This document shows positions 35,745-43,644 of a DNA stretch of 54,133 nucleotides, piece by piece. Numbering within the stretch: the first letter of the stretch is position 1; every line of letters begins with the position of its first letter. Below the pieces are notes generated by a model. It saw only the letters and a list, made by a program, of their open reading frames with translations. It ran no database searches and was not told the DNA's origin. The stretch is from Desulfopila aestuarii DSM 18488. GTDB lineage: Bacteria > Desulfobacterota > Desulfobulbia > Desulfobulbales > Desulfocapsaceae. The stretch is taken from positions 1 to 54,133 of the forward strand of contig CAMBBS010000030.1 of the NCBI GenBank assembly GCA_945863875.1. The letters are read 5' to 3'. The translations under genes and the position numbers were made by a program.

Positions 35745-36705
35745 CATGCACGCACTTCTGTCGAAATACCGTTTCCAGTGCGGCATTCTTCTATTGCTGC
35801 TGGGGCTTCTTGGCCTGTTTCTGTATGTAAGTCCCCAGACTTTTCTGCACAGGCGTATTTATGTCGCGTTCATGTCCACCATCCCCTTCCCTACTCTTCT
35901 TGCCCTTGGCCTTACCTTGCTCATTGTTGCCGGGGAACTGGACCTTTCATTTCCCTCAATCATGGTCATCTCGGGGCTGAGTTTTGCCACGGTCTCCCAG
36001 ACAACGGCCAGCCCCTTTTTGGGCCTGCTTGCCGCCCTCGTCACCGGCGGCCTGGCCGGACTCATCAACGGGGTGATTGTCGTGCTCATCGGGGTACCCG
36101 CCATAATTGCCACGATCGGCACCCAGTTTTTCTGGCGTGGCGCCTCGACACTGCTGGCCGACGGGCTGGCCCTGAACATGACGGAGCTGCGCGACACCAC
36201 CTTCCATCACGTCATGGTCGGCAGACTTTTCGACTGGATTCCCATGCAGACCCTCTGGTGTCTCGCCGTTGCCGTCCTGTTCTGGTTTCTTCTGAACAGA
36301 CATATCTTCGGCGATGATGTCCGATTTATCGGCGATGATATCAATACAGCGAGAATGATGGGCATTCGAACCGATGGTGTGCGCATTGGCCTTTTTGTTC
36401 TCATGGGGCTTGTCAGCGCCCTGGCATCCGTCATGGTCTGTCTTGAAATGGCCAACTGGTGGCCTACCCAGGGTGAGGGGTATCTCCTCCTGGTCTTTGC
36501 CGCCATCTTCCTGGGCGGCACTTCCGTCTTTGGAGGACAGGGAACAATTTCCGGGACGGTGATCGGCTCAATCATCATTGGCATACTCGAAGCCGGGATT
36601 ATCAGTGCCGGCCTTTCCGGGTACTGGACAAGGCTTATCCATGGCCTGGTCATTGTCATTTCTGTTTCCCTCTATGCGATGGCCTTTAAGAGCAGGCGAA
36701 GATAG
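35731..36705 (+). CDS. ribose-type ABC importer, permease
   Basis: A 324-residue RbsC-like permease with eight to ten membrane segments. It has the family features LTLLIVAGELDLSFPSIM, GVPAIIATIGTQFFWRGAS and FAAIFLGGTSVFGGQGTI. An alternative start is ATG 35746. It overlaps the ATPase gene, so translation is coupled. The double-cubane-cluster gene follows after 77 nt on the same strand. Confidence 0.85.
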   Translation: MNKDNMHALLSKYRFQCGILLLLLGLLGLFLYVSPQTFLHRRIYVAFMSTIPFPTLLALGLTLLIVAGELDLSFPSIMVISGLSFATVSQTTASPFLGLLAALVTGGLAGLINGVIVVLIGVPAIIATIGTQFFWRGASTLLADGLALNMTELRDTTFHHVMVGRLFDWIPMQTLWCLAVAVLFWFLLNRHIFGDDVRFIGDDINTARMMGIRTDGVRIGLFVLMGLVSALASVMVCLEMANWWPTQGEGYLLLVFAAIFLGGTSVFGGQGTISGTVIGSIIIGILEAGIISAGLSGYWTRLIHGLVIVISVSLYAMAFKSRRR

Positions 36706-36782
36706 CTATTGACCGGGCGGCTGCGGGGAAGGATGCCGCACTTTACTCTGAAGACAAGGAAATACCTCAATAAGGAAAATTT

Positions 36783-37922
36783 ATGCCAACCGATATCATG
36801 AACAGCCTGCAACAGATCACCGAGCAAAATCTCGCCGACATAGAACAGGCCAAGACCGAAGGCCGGTCGATTATCGGATTTTACTGTCTCTATTCTCCGA
36901 CGGAAATAGCCGTGGCCGGGGGTGCCATCCCACTGCCGCTCTGCGGAACACGCAACGACCCGATTGCCGCAGCCGAAGAGGTACTTCCTCGCAATCTTTG
37001 TCCTCTCATCAAGAGCAGTTATGGCTTTGCCGTCAGCGACGCCTGCGCTTTTTTCCGGGCGTCCGATATCATCATCGGCGATACCACCTGTGACGGCAAA
37101 AAGAAGATGTTTGAGTTACTTTCCCGGCAGAAGACCACCCATGTGCTCCAATTGCCGCAGAACCAGAACACCGAAATGTCTCTGACTCTCTGGCACGCTG
37201 AACTGGAACGGTTCAAGGACCTCATTGAAAAAGAGACCGGAAGAACAATCGACGACGAGAGTCTGCGTGCTGCCATCCGGCTGATGAACCGGGAACGACA
37301 CGCCCGGAAGGCCCTTATGGATGTGAACAAGGCCACCCCCATCCTCCTGCGTGGTTCACAACTTCTGGAGATCCTCTTCAAGATCGGATTTCTTGTCGAT
37401 AAAGAAAAGGGCATCTCGTTTATGGAGGCAGTGACCGCCGAGGCGTGCAGCGGCCGGTTCCGGCAGAATATTCCTGGCCATGGCTGTGGCAAACGCCTCC
37501 TTCTGACCGGTGTGCCGGTAGGGCTCGGCAGCGACAAGGTGATAAAAATTGTCGAACAATGCGGCGCAGAGGTGGTGGCCTTCGAGAATTGCTCCGGATA
37601 CAAGCAGGCCTTTGTCGTCGATGAAGAAAAAGCTCCGATGCAGAGTCTGGCTGAGCAGTATCTCGCTACTCCCTGCTCGGTCATGAGCCCGAATACCGGT
37701 CGCTTTGATTTACTGAAAGAGATGATTCGTGACTTCAAGGCCGAGGGCGTCATTGATCTCACCTGGCAGGCATGTCACACCTATAATGTCGAGGCATATC
37801 AGGTCGATGAAATGATTCAGGAGACTTTTGGCCTGCCCACCCTGCATCTGGAAACGGATTATTCCGAAAGCGATACCGAACAGCTCCGGGTGCGCATTGA
37901 AGCCTATCTGGAAATGCTTTAG
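36783..37922 (+). CDS. double-cubane-cluster protein, HgdB/BadD-like (YjiM type)
   Basis: A 379-residue member of the 2-hydroxyacyl-CoA dehydratase D-component family. The motifs GFYCLYSPTEIAVAGGAIPLP, LCGTRNDP, LPRNLCPLIKSSYG, DACAFF and GDTTCDGKKKM hold cysteines for Fe-S clusters, and EACSGRF and GHGCGKRLLLTG follow in the second half. Relatives with a double-cubane [8Fe-9S] cluster reduce small hard-to-reduce molecules and need an ATP-driven activator (HgdC/YjiL type). I find no activator gene in this window. AAGGAAAATTT precedes the start. The substrate is unknown. Confidence 0.78.
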   Translation: MPTDIMNSLQQITEQNLADIEQAKTEGRSIIGFYCLYSPTEIAVAGGAIPLPLCGTRNDPIAAAEEVLPRNLCPLIKSSYGFAVSDACAFFRASDIIIGDTTCDGKKKMFELLSRQKTTHVLQLPQNQNTEMSLTLWHAELERFKDLIEKETGRTIDDESLRAAIRLMNRERHARKALMDVNKATPILLRGSQLLEILFKIGFLVDKEKGISFMEAVTAEACSGRFRQNIPGHGCGKRLLLTGVPVGLGSDKVIKIVEQCGAEVVAFENCSGYKQAFVVDEEKAPMQSLAEQYLATPCSVMSPNTGRFDLLKEMIRDFKAEGVIDLTWQACHTYNVEAYQVDEMIQETFGLPTLHLETDYSESDTEQLRVRIEAYLEML

Positions 37923-38073
37923 AAAAGCATCGAAATTCCGGATATTTTCGCAAGAAGTAATCGTAAATTCCTATTTGCCATATCAAGCGGGCACGTGTAA
38001 AAATGCAGTCAGGTAAAAACGAATTGCCGAGGAGCTTGTCCGAGAATGCCCTTATCCTGGTCAACAAAACACT

Positions 38074-38523
38074 ATGCTGCAGCCCATAGCTTTGCGATTA
38101 CAGCCGGGTCAAGACCTGAAACTTGAGCTGGACAGACTCGTCGCAACGAGGAATATAGACGCCGCCTGTATTTTGACCTGCGTCGGCAGCCTGACCACAG
38201 CCGTCCTGCGCTACGCCAATGAGGAGAAAGCCGTTCAGCTGACAGGGCATTTTGAGATCATCTCGCTGACAGGCACCCTCTCAAAACATGGTTCCCACTA
38301 TCACATAGCCATTGCCGATGGCCGCGGGCAAACCACCGGGGCACACCTCCTGGGAGGAAGCAAAATATATACAACAGCTGAAATTGTTATCGGCATTTTA
38401 CGTGAGGTCAATTTTTTACGGACACTCGATCGACAAACCGGGTATCCCGAACTTGCAATAACACAGCGCACAATATCAGACAAGGAGTACAAAAATGGCC
38501 CGGCCCGAAATACTGAAAAGTAA
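38074..38523 (+). CDS. PPC/DUF296-domain protein
   Basis: A 149-residue protein formed by one PPC (DUF296) domain: RLQPGQDLKLELDRLVATR, the conserved GTLSKHGSHYHIAIADGRG, and GAHLLGGSKIYTTAEIVIG. In plants the domain is part of AT-hook proteins. In bacteria it stands alone as a trimer with metal-binding His residues, and its role is not settled. Its end overlaps the ECF S-component gene by 29 nt, so it is the first gene of the ECF-selD operon. No strong Shine-Dalgarno sequence is visible. Confidence 0.8.
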   Translation: MLQPIALRLQPGQDLKLELDRLVATRNIDAACILTCVGSLTTAVLRYANEEKAVQLTGHFEIISLTGTLSKHGSHYHIAIADGRGQTTGAHLLGGSKIYTTAEIVIGILREVNFLRTLDRQTGYPELAITQRTISDKEYKNGPARNTEK

Positions 38524-39091
38524 ATTTTCTTCTGTAACCCTCGCCCTTATCGCCTTTGCTATTGTATTAAACATGGCAACAGGTCAACTGGTTTCGCTGC
38601 TCAAACTGCCCATTTTTCTGGACTCCATAGGGACCATTCTCGTCGGCATACTGGCTGGTCCAATAGCCGGTGGTTTAACCGGACTGCTCACCAATCTGCT
38701 GTGGGGCTTGATCAGTTCACCGGTTGCCGCCGCATTTGCTCCGGTGGCAATGGTCATCGGCGTCATTGCCGGGCTGTGTGCCAGATATGGCCTTTTTAAA
38801 ACCTGCTGGCTGGCCATTATCAGTGGTCTGATCATTACCGTCTTCAACGCCATTGTTGCGGTTCCCATCCGCTTATATATGTTTGGCGGCATAACCGGTA
38901 GCGGCGCAGATTTTATAACTGCCTATACGCTCGCCCTTGGTAAGGATTTGTTTGGCTCGGTAGTCATTACGGTCTTTACCTCCAACCTGCTCGATAAGGT
39001 TGCCACCGCCTTGCTCGCCTGGAGCATCGTCAAGGCCTTACCGGAAAGAACAGCCAATCGATTATCGCGGGTCAAGAGTGCCACAACCTGA
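38495..39091 (+). CDS. ECF transporter substrate-binding S component
   Basis: A 198-residue, highly hydrophobic protein with five to six membrane segments and the S-component pattern LKLPIFLDSIGTILVGILAGPIAGGLTG near residues 35-62. It binds the vitamin-like or micronutrient substrate in the membrane. The substrate class cannot be read directly; resemblance to general vitamin-precursor S components is only by feel. It overlaps the PPC gene by 29 nt and the T-component gene by 14 nt. The run continues without a break into selD and yedF. Confidence 0.8.
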   Translation: MARPEILKSKFSSVTLALIAFAIVLNMATGQLVSLLKLPIFLDSIGTILVGILAGPIAGGLTGLLTNLLWGLISSPVAAAFAPVAMVIGVIAGLCARYGLFKTCWLAIISGLIITVFNAIVAVPIRLYMFGGITGSGADFITAYTLALGKDLFGSVVITVFTSNLLDKVATALLAWSIVKALPERTANRLSRVKSATT

Positions 39092-39872
39092 GAAGCAGAG
39101 CGGCAACGCCACCCTGTTTATTGCCGGGAAAAGCTGGCTGCACAGACTGCATCCCTTTAACAAGTTACTCTATATCCTGTTAACCGGGGTGATTATCTAC
39201 GCCGGTCCCAAGGGATGGCCTGTTGAGGTCTTCCTCATAACGCTCAATGGAATCATGGCTCTGACTGGTGGCGTGTTTACCGCCGCGTGGCGTCTCTTGT
39301 GGCGTTCCCTGCTGCCGCTCACACTGTTCATGATCACCATTCATGGCTTTCTCCATGCCGACAACCGGATAATTCTTTTTTCTTTTGGCCGGTTACATTT
39401 TTATCAGGAAGGGTTCGTCTTTGCAATAAACGTCCTGCTGCAGCTCAATGCCGTGCTGACTGCTTCGCTGCTGTTTGTTTTCTGTACCCACCCGGCAGAT
39501 TTAATATCGGCAATTTCCCAGGCCGGCTGGCCGCCGTCACTCGCCTATCTTCTCAGCAGTCCCCTGCTGTTGCTGCCGCTCATGCACACACGAATACGAA
39601 CAATTCAGGCGGCACAGCGTTCTCGTGGTCTGGATTCCGAGGGCAACTTCTTCAAACGTTTTCTCGCCCTGTTCCCTCTCGTCACGCCGCTTGTTTTAGG
39701 AGCTCTTGTGGAAATGGAACAGCGTTCGATTGCGCTTGAGATCCGTGGGTTCAATGCACCAGGCCCGACAACATCGTGGAGAACGATAGCGGATTCGACC
39801 GGGCAGCAGGCTGCCCGGTGGACGATGTTTTTCCTGATTATCCTTCTCATCATAGGACGAATTTTTCGTTAA
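39078..39872 (+). CDS. ECF transporter T component
   Basis: A 264-residue membrane protein of the CbiQ/EcfT family. The N-terminus has the typical HRLHPFNKLLYILLTGVI. The cytoplasmic coupling motifs are present as RTIQAAQRSRGLD and MEQRSIALEIRGF. The open frame reaches back to a TTG at 39000, but that would lie deep inside the S gene; GTG 39078 gives a 14-nt overlap and the expected N-terminus. It links the S component to the two ATPases. Confidence 0.84.
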   Translation: MPQPEKQSGNATLFIAGKSWLHRLHPFNKLLYILLTGVIIYAGPKGWPVEVFLITLNGIMALTGGVFTAAWRLLWRSLLPLTLFMITIHGFLHADNRIILFSFGRLHFYQEGFVFAINVLLQLNAVLTASLLFVFCTHPADLISAISQAGWPPSLAYLLSSPLLLLPLMHTRIRTIQAAQRSRGLDSEGNFFKRFLALFPLVTPLVLGALVEMEQRSIALEIRGFNAPGPTTSWRTIADSTGQQAARWTMFFLIILLIIGRIFR

Positions 39873-39875
39873 TGT

Positions 39876-40721
39876 ATGCCGGCTCTGGAAATCGCCCACC
39901 TGACCTATACCTATCCAACCGGAACAAGGCCGTCCCTGCAAGATCTCTCCCTGCGGGTTGAAAAAGGAGAACTGCTCGCCGTCATCGGAGAAAATAATAG
40001 CGGAAAATCAACTCTTTGCTATGCAATAGCCGGGGTTATTCCGCATTTTTTCCATGGTCAATTTAACGGTTCGATGCTCGTTGGCAAAGTCAACACCGCC
40101 GACCAGACCATAAGCGCCCTGGCCGAACATGTCGGACTGGTCATGCAGATACCAGGCAACCAGCTGTCCGGTGTTCGTTTTACTGTTTTTGAAGAAATTG
40201 CCTTTGGCCTGGAAAATCTCGGCATGAACAGACAGGTGATACACGCGCGGACGACTGCGGCTCTTGCCCTCACAGGCTTGTCCGCTTTTGCTGAGCGTTC
40301 TCCTTATCAGCTGTCCGGCGGTCAGCAACAGAAAGTGGCCCTGGCCGCGGTGCTGGCGGTGTCGCCCTCTCTTCTGGTCTTGGATGAACCGACCACTTTT
40401 CTTGATCCCCAAGGAGCTCGGCAGGTTTTTGATATTCTGCTGGAACTGAAACGACAGGGCAAAACCATCATTCTCGCCGAACAGCGGCTCGAATGGATAG
40501 CTGAATTTGCCGATCGGGTCATTGTGCTACAAAACGGAGAAATAATGCTTTGTGATACACCCGAAGAAGTACTGCGTCATCCGCAGATAAAACGCATGGG
40601 GCTCGACTGGCTGCCCTATACAAAAGCTGCCGCAATGGCCAAGGAAGAAGGACTCTGGGCAAAAGACCGCCCCCTCTCCTCGACGTTTTCGGCAACTGTC
40701 GCCGGTTTACAAAACGGCTGA
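39876..40721 (+). CDS. ECF transporter ATPase A1
   Basis: A 281-residue EcfA/CbiO-type ATPase with Walker A GENNSGKST, a Q-loop region with VMQIPGNQLSG, signature LSGGQQQKVALAAVLA, Walker B LLVLDEPTTFLDP and a switch region IILAEQRLEWIAEFADR. The H-loop position holds Glu-Gln (AEQR), as is usual in EcfA1-type subunits. It begins 4 nt after the T-component stop. It works with the next ATPase as a heterodimer. Confidence 0.86.
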   Translation: MPALEIAHLTYTYPTGTRPSLQDLSLRVEKGELLAVIGENNSGKSTLCYAIAGVIPHFFHGQFNGSMLVGKVNTADQTISALAEHVGLVMQIPGNQLSGVRFTVFEEIAFGLENLGMNRQVIHARTTAALALTGLSAFAERSPYQLSGGQQQKVALAAVLAVSPSLLVLDEPTTFLDPQGARQVFDILLELKRQGKTIILAEQRLEWIAEFADRVIVLQNGEIMLCDTPEEVLRHPQIKRMGLDWLPYTKAAAMAKEEGLWAKDRPLSSTFSATVAGLQNG

Positions 40722-40732
40722 GCGGTAAAATT

Positions 40733-41539
40733 GTGCAGATACGGCTTGAGAACATTATTTTCCGTTACAGTGCCGGGGTTCCGGTCCTCAACGACATCTC
40801 GCTGGATATTAAAAAAGGAGAACGTGTCGCTCTGATCGGCCACAATGGTTCAGGAAAAACCACTCTGGCGAAACATCTCAATGGTCTTTTGCGTCCAGCA
40901 GCGGGAACAATCCGCATCGACGGCAGGAAAACGGATACCGAGAGTGTTGCCCGTCTTTCCGGAATCGTGGCGCTTTTATTCCAGAACCCGGACGACATGA
41001 TTGCAAAACGACGCGTATGGGACGAGGTGGCCTTTGGGCCAAAAAACTTGGCCTACCCGGAAGGCCGTATAAAAATTCTTGTGGCAGAATCCTTAGCTCT
41101 CTTTGAGCTTTTGCCACTGCAGGATTGTAATCCTTACGATCTCGGCTACAGTGAGCGCAAAAGGGTTGCCCTGGCATCGATTATCGCCATGGATACGCCC
41201 ATTCTCGTTCTCGACGAACCTACCGCGGGTATGGATCCGCGCGAAATTGTTCTGTTAACCGGGGCGCTTGAAAAACTCCGGGAAGATTATAAAACCGTGA
41301 TTATTATCAGCCACGATATGGATTTTATCGCCGAGCTGGTTCCCCGGGTAATTTGTCTGGCAGGGGGCAAAAAGAGATTTGACGGCCTGGTCCGACAAGC
41401 ATTTCAGGATCAGTCCCTGCTTGCGGTATGCGGCCTGCTGCAGCCTCAGATTGTTCGCTTGAGCACATATTTTAGGCAAACTGAACCAGCCCTGACACCT
41501 GTCGAATTTCTCGAAAATTGGCAGAGAAGAGCAAAATAA
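40733..41539 (+). CDS. ECF transporter ATPase A2
   Basis: A 268-residue EcfA'-type ATPase starting at GTG 40733. Walker A is GHNGSGKTT, the Q-loop block LLFQNPDDMI, Walker B ILVLDEPTAGMDP and the H-loop ISHDMDFIAEL. The signature is altered to LGYSERKRVALAS, a change seen in some CbiO proteins. It is 12 nt after A1 and 23 nt before the small Cys-rich gene, all on one strand. Confidence 0.86.
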   Translation: MQIRLENIIFRYSAGVPVLNDISLDIKKGERVALIGHNGSGKTTLAKHLNGLLRPAAGTIRIDGRKTDTESVARLSGIVALLFQNPDDMIAKRRVWDEVAFGPKNLAYPEGRIKILVAESLALFELLPLQDCNPYDLGYSERKRVALASIIAMDTPILVLDEPTAGMDPREIVLLTGALEKLREDYKTVIIISHDMDFIAELVPRVICLAGGKKRFDGLVRQAFQDQSLLAVCGLLQPQIVRLSTYFRQTEPALTPVEFLENWQRRAK

Positions 41540-41561
41540 TTCCTTAATTTATGTTGATGTC

Positions 41562-41789
41562 ATGAAACTTTATTTCACATGTCCGATAAAAAAAGAAACT
41601 TTCGCTTCCAACGATTATTCCCTGCATCCAGGGCATAGTATAGTCCTGGATGACCAAGGCGGGAAAGAACTGCAGGGCACCGTCAGTCTGAATGCGGCAT
41701 GTCCGTTATGCGGACAGAAACATCAGTATGCGGTGAAAGATGTGCTCTGTCCATTAAGTAGAGAGAGTAGAGGGGAAAATGTACGATAA
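41562..41789 (+). CDS. small Cys-rich protein between ECF transporter and selD
   Basis: A 75-residue protein with four cysteines (C7, C47, C50 and C63); the CPLCG motif suggests a zinc-ribbon-like or metal/selenium-binding fold. I do not recognise the family with certainty. It sits between the ECF ATPase gene and selD and overlaps the selD start by 11 nt, so it is translated from the same message. No membrane segment is present. Its position makes it a candidate accessory factor of the transporter or of SelD. Confidence 0.65.
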   Translation: MKLYFTCPIKKETFASNDYSLHPGHSIVLDDQGGKELQGTVSLNAACPLCGQKHQYAVKDVLCPLSRESRGENVR

Positions 41790-42825
41790 ATCGATTCGCC
41801 TGACAACCTGTGTGAAAGGTGGCGGCTGAGCCTCGAAACTTTCTCCAGGGGACCTGGAACAAGCACTCAGCGGCATTAAATTCCCGACAGACGAAAATGT
41901 TCTGGTCGGAATGGCCACCTCGGATGATGCCGGAGTCTATCGCGTATCGGATGAGCTGGCCCTGATCCAGACCCTGGATTTTTTTACGCCAATCGTTGAC
42001 AACCCATACGATTTCGGACGGATAGCCGCGGCAAATGCCCTCTCTGACGTCTATGCGATGGGCGGCGTCCCGAAAACCGCGATGAATATCGTCGCCTATC
42101 CGATGGACAGTATGGGCCGGGAGCCATTGCGGGAAATGCTCGCCGGCGGTGCGGCGACATTGGCGGAGGCAAACACGGTCCTGCTCGGGGGACACAGTGT
42201 CGAAGATGAGGAATTGAAATATGGCCTGTCGGTCACCGGCTTCGTCCATCCATCAAAAATTCTCACCAACCAGGGCCTTCGTGCCGGAGATTGTCTGGTA
42301 CTGACCAAACCACTCGGTACAGGAATAATTAACACGGCAATCAAAGGCGGCCTGGCGTCGGAGGCGACCATCCGCCAGGTAACCGAGCTGATGGCCACCC
42401 TGAACCGCAAGGCGGCCGACATTATGACCGAGTTTACCGTGTCAGCCTGCACCGACGTCACAGGCTTCGGCCTGCTCGGCCACATAGCCGAGATGATCTG
42501 CGGCACCGGCAAAGGGGTGGTTATTGATGCAAACAAGGTGCCGGTGCTGGCCGAAGCATATGAATTCGGCGCAATGGGCTTTGTGCCGGTCGGCGCCCAC
42601 AAGAACCGGGAATTCAGGAAAAACATGGTGCTGGCAGCAGCCGATTTTGACCCTGTTCTTCGTGATATTCTTTATGACCCGCAGACCTCCGGCGGGTTGC
42701 TGATTGGTTGTGCGGAAAGAGATGCCCCTGCCCTGGTGCGAAGACTGCAGAATGAAGGGATCGAAACGGCGGCGGTGATCGGTTTTGTCACTGAACGCCT
42801 CAAAAATACAATACAACTTCAATGA
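41779..42825 (+). CDS. selD: selenide, water dikinase SelD, itself a selenoprotein (Sec17)
   Basis: The true gene starts at ATG 41779 behind AGGGG, 132 bases before the first ATG of the uninterrupted frame. It reads through an in-frame TGA at 41827-41829. Codon 17 is thus selenocysteine in the motif RLTTCVKGGGUASKLSP, which aligns with E. coli GAGCGCKISP (Sec at Cys17, Lys20 kept; the second Cys is Ser). The protein is 348 residues. Other family blocks are DDAGVYRVSDELALIQTLDFFTPIVD-type strands (residues 53-78), MGGVPKTAMNIVAYP and DPQTSGGLLIG. It makes selenophosphate for Sec-tRNA and other Se uses. A SECIS-like hairpin follows the TGA. Confidence 0.93.
41839..41863 (+). promoter_or_regulatory. 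bacterial SECIS-like hairpin in selD
   Basis: TCCAGG (41844-41849) pairs perfectly with CCTGGA (41853-41858) around a GGA loop. A two-nt internal loop and three more pairs (CTT 41839-41841 with AAG 41861-41863) extend it. The helix starts 9 nt after the UGA codon and the apical loop is G-rich, as expected for the SelB-binding SECIS of bacteria, which lies inside the coding region. Confidence 0.75.
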
Positions 42826-43451
42826 TTGAGAAAAAGACCATGAAAAAAACAATTGATGCCTGTGGTTTGACATGTCCCGCACCGGTTTTACTGGTAAAAG
42901 ACGCCGTGGAGCAGAGCAATGCGCAGGAACTGACGGTACTCGTTGACAATGGGGCCTCCCTTGAAAATGTGAACCGTTTTTTAGGTTCCAGGGGATATTC
43001 GGTGACCGATAGCCACGAAGGTGGCGTGTACAGACTCGAGGCCCGGCGCGACGGAAACGAAGCAGCTGTTCCAGTGGAAAAAACCGCAGTACGGGCAGAC
43101 AAAGGGGCGGAACAAAAGGTTCTCGTCCTGATCACCAGTGACTGTCTCGGATCCGGTGATGACGAACTCGGCGGAAAATTGATGGTCAGTTACATAAAGA
43201 CAATTAAGGAAATGGGCAGCGAACTCTGGCAGCTTATCTTTGTCAACAGCGCCGTCAAACTAACCATTGCCTCCTCACCCGTTCTCTCTGAATTGCAGGA
43301 ATATGAAAAATCCGGGGTGATCATTTTTGCCTGCGGCACCTGCCTGGAGCATTTTGGCCTCACCGCTGAAAAACAAGTTGGCGGCTCGACCAATATGCTT
43401 GATATCGTCACCGCCACCCAACTCGCCGACAAGGTTGTCACCATCAGCTAA
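42822..43451 (+). CDS. yedF: selenium-metabolism protein YedF (TusA-like plus DsrE-like domains)
   Basis: A 209-residue fusion. Residues 7-80 form a TusA/SirA-like domain with the active-site motif CGLTCPAPVLL (C14, C18). Residues 95-200 form a DsrE-like domain with FACGTCLEHFGL. This architecture is the YedF family found with SelD in many anaerobes and proposed to handle selenium or reduced sulfur. The ATG overlaps the selD stop by 4 nt; a second Met lies at 42840. The usual YedE membrane partner is not present. It is the last gene of the operon. Confidence 0.88.
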   Translation: MIEKKTMKKTIDACGLTCPAPVLLVKDAVEQSNAQELTVLVDNGASLENVNRFLGSRGYSVTDSHEGGVYRLEARRDGNEAAVPVEKTAVRADKGAEQKVLVLITSDCLGSGDDELGGKLMVSYIKTIKEMGSELWQLIFVNSAVKLTIASSPVLSELQEYEKSGVIIFACGTCLEHFGLTAEKQVGGSTNMLDIVTATQLADKVVTIS

Positions 43452-43535
43452 CCACCCAGGATATCGATGCAAAAAAAACATCAATGCCCCGTATCCGGTT
43501 ATGACGCCACAACAACAGGAAAATACAAGAGATGA

Positions 43536-43626
43536 AGGCTGGGTTCGGAGTTGAACCGAACAAGACCTTTTCACAATCCTCAACGGGTTTGCAGTCCGCG
43601 GAGAGCACCGGCTCCCTTAACCAGCC
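43536..43626 (-). tRNA. tRNA-Sec-shaped tRNA with cysteine anticodon GCA (8/4 branch)
   Basis: Read on the minus strand from 43626. Acceptor GGCTGGTT pairs with ACCCAGCC over 8 bp with one T-C mismatch. The D arm is GGGAGC-CGGT-GCTCTC, 6 bp with a 4-nt loop, the hallmark of tRNA-Sec. The anticodon loop is CTGCAAA (GCA at 43590-43592), with an A-C mismatch closing the stem. A 22-nt variable arm pairs AGGATT with GGTCTT. The T arm is TCGG-TTCAACT-CCGA, 4 bp. Position 73 is U, the tRNA-Cys discriminator, and no CCA is encoded. From memory, Mukai and colleagues (2017) reported extra cysteine tRNAs with an 8/4 structure mimicking tRNA-Sec in deltaproteobacteria; this fits. It is 18 nt after the decayed Fe-S gene. 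Confidence 0.8.
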
Positions 43627-43644
43627 TTCGAAAGGGGTAACAAA

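Noticed and set aside
37923-38073. Riboswitch (TPP or B12 type) ahead of the PPC-ECF-selD operon
   Set aside because: I looked for the CTGAGA core of TPP switches and for B12-box-like sequence and found neither in the 151-base gap.
43536-43626. Canonical tRNA-Sec (UCA anticodon)
   Set aside because: The loop reads CTGCAAA, giving GCA; no TCA is present at the anticodon.
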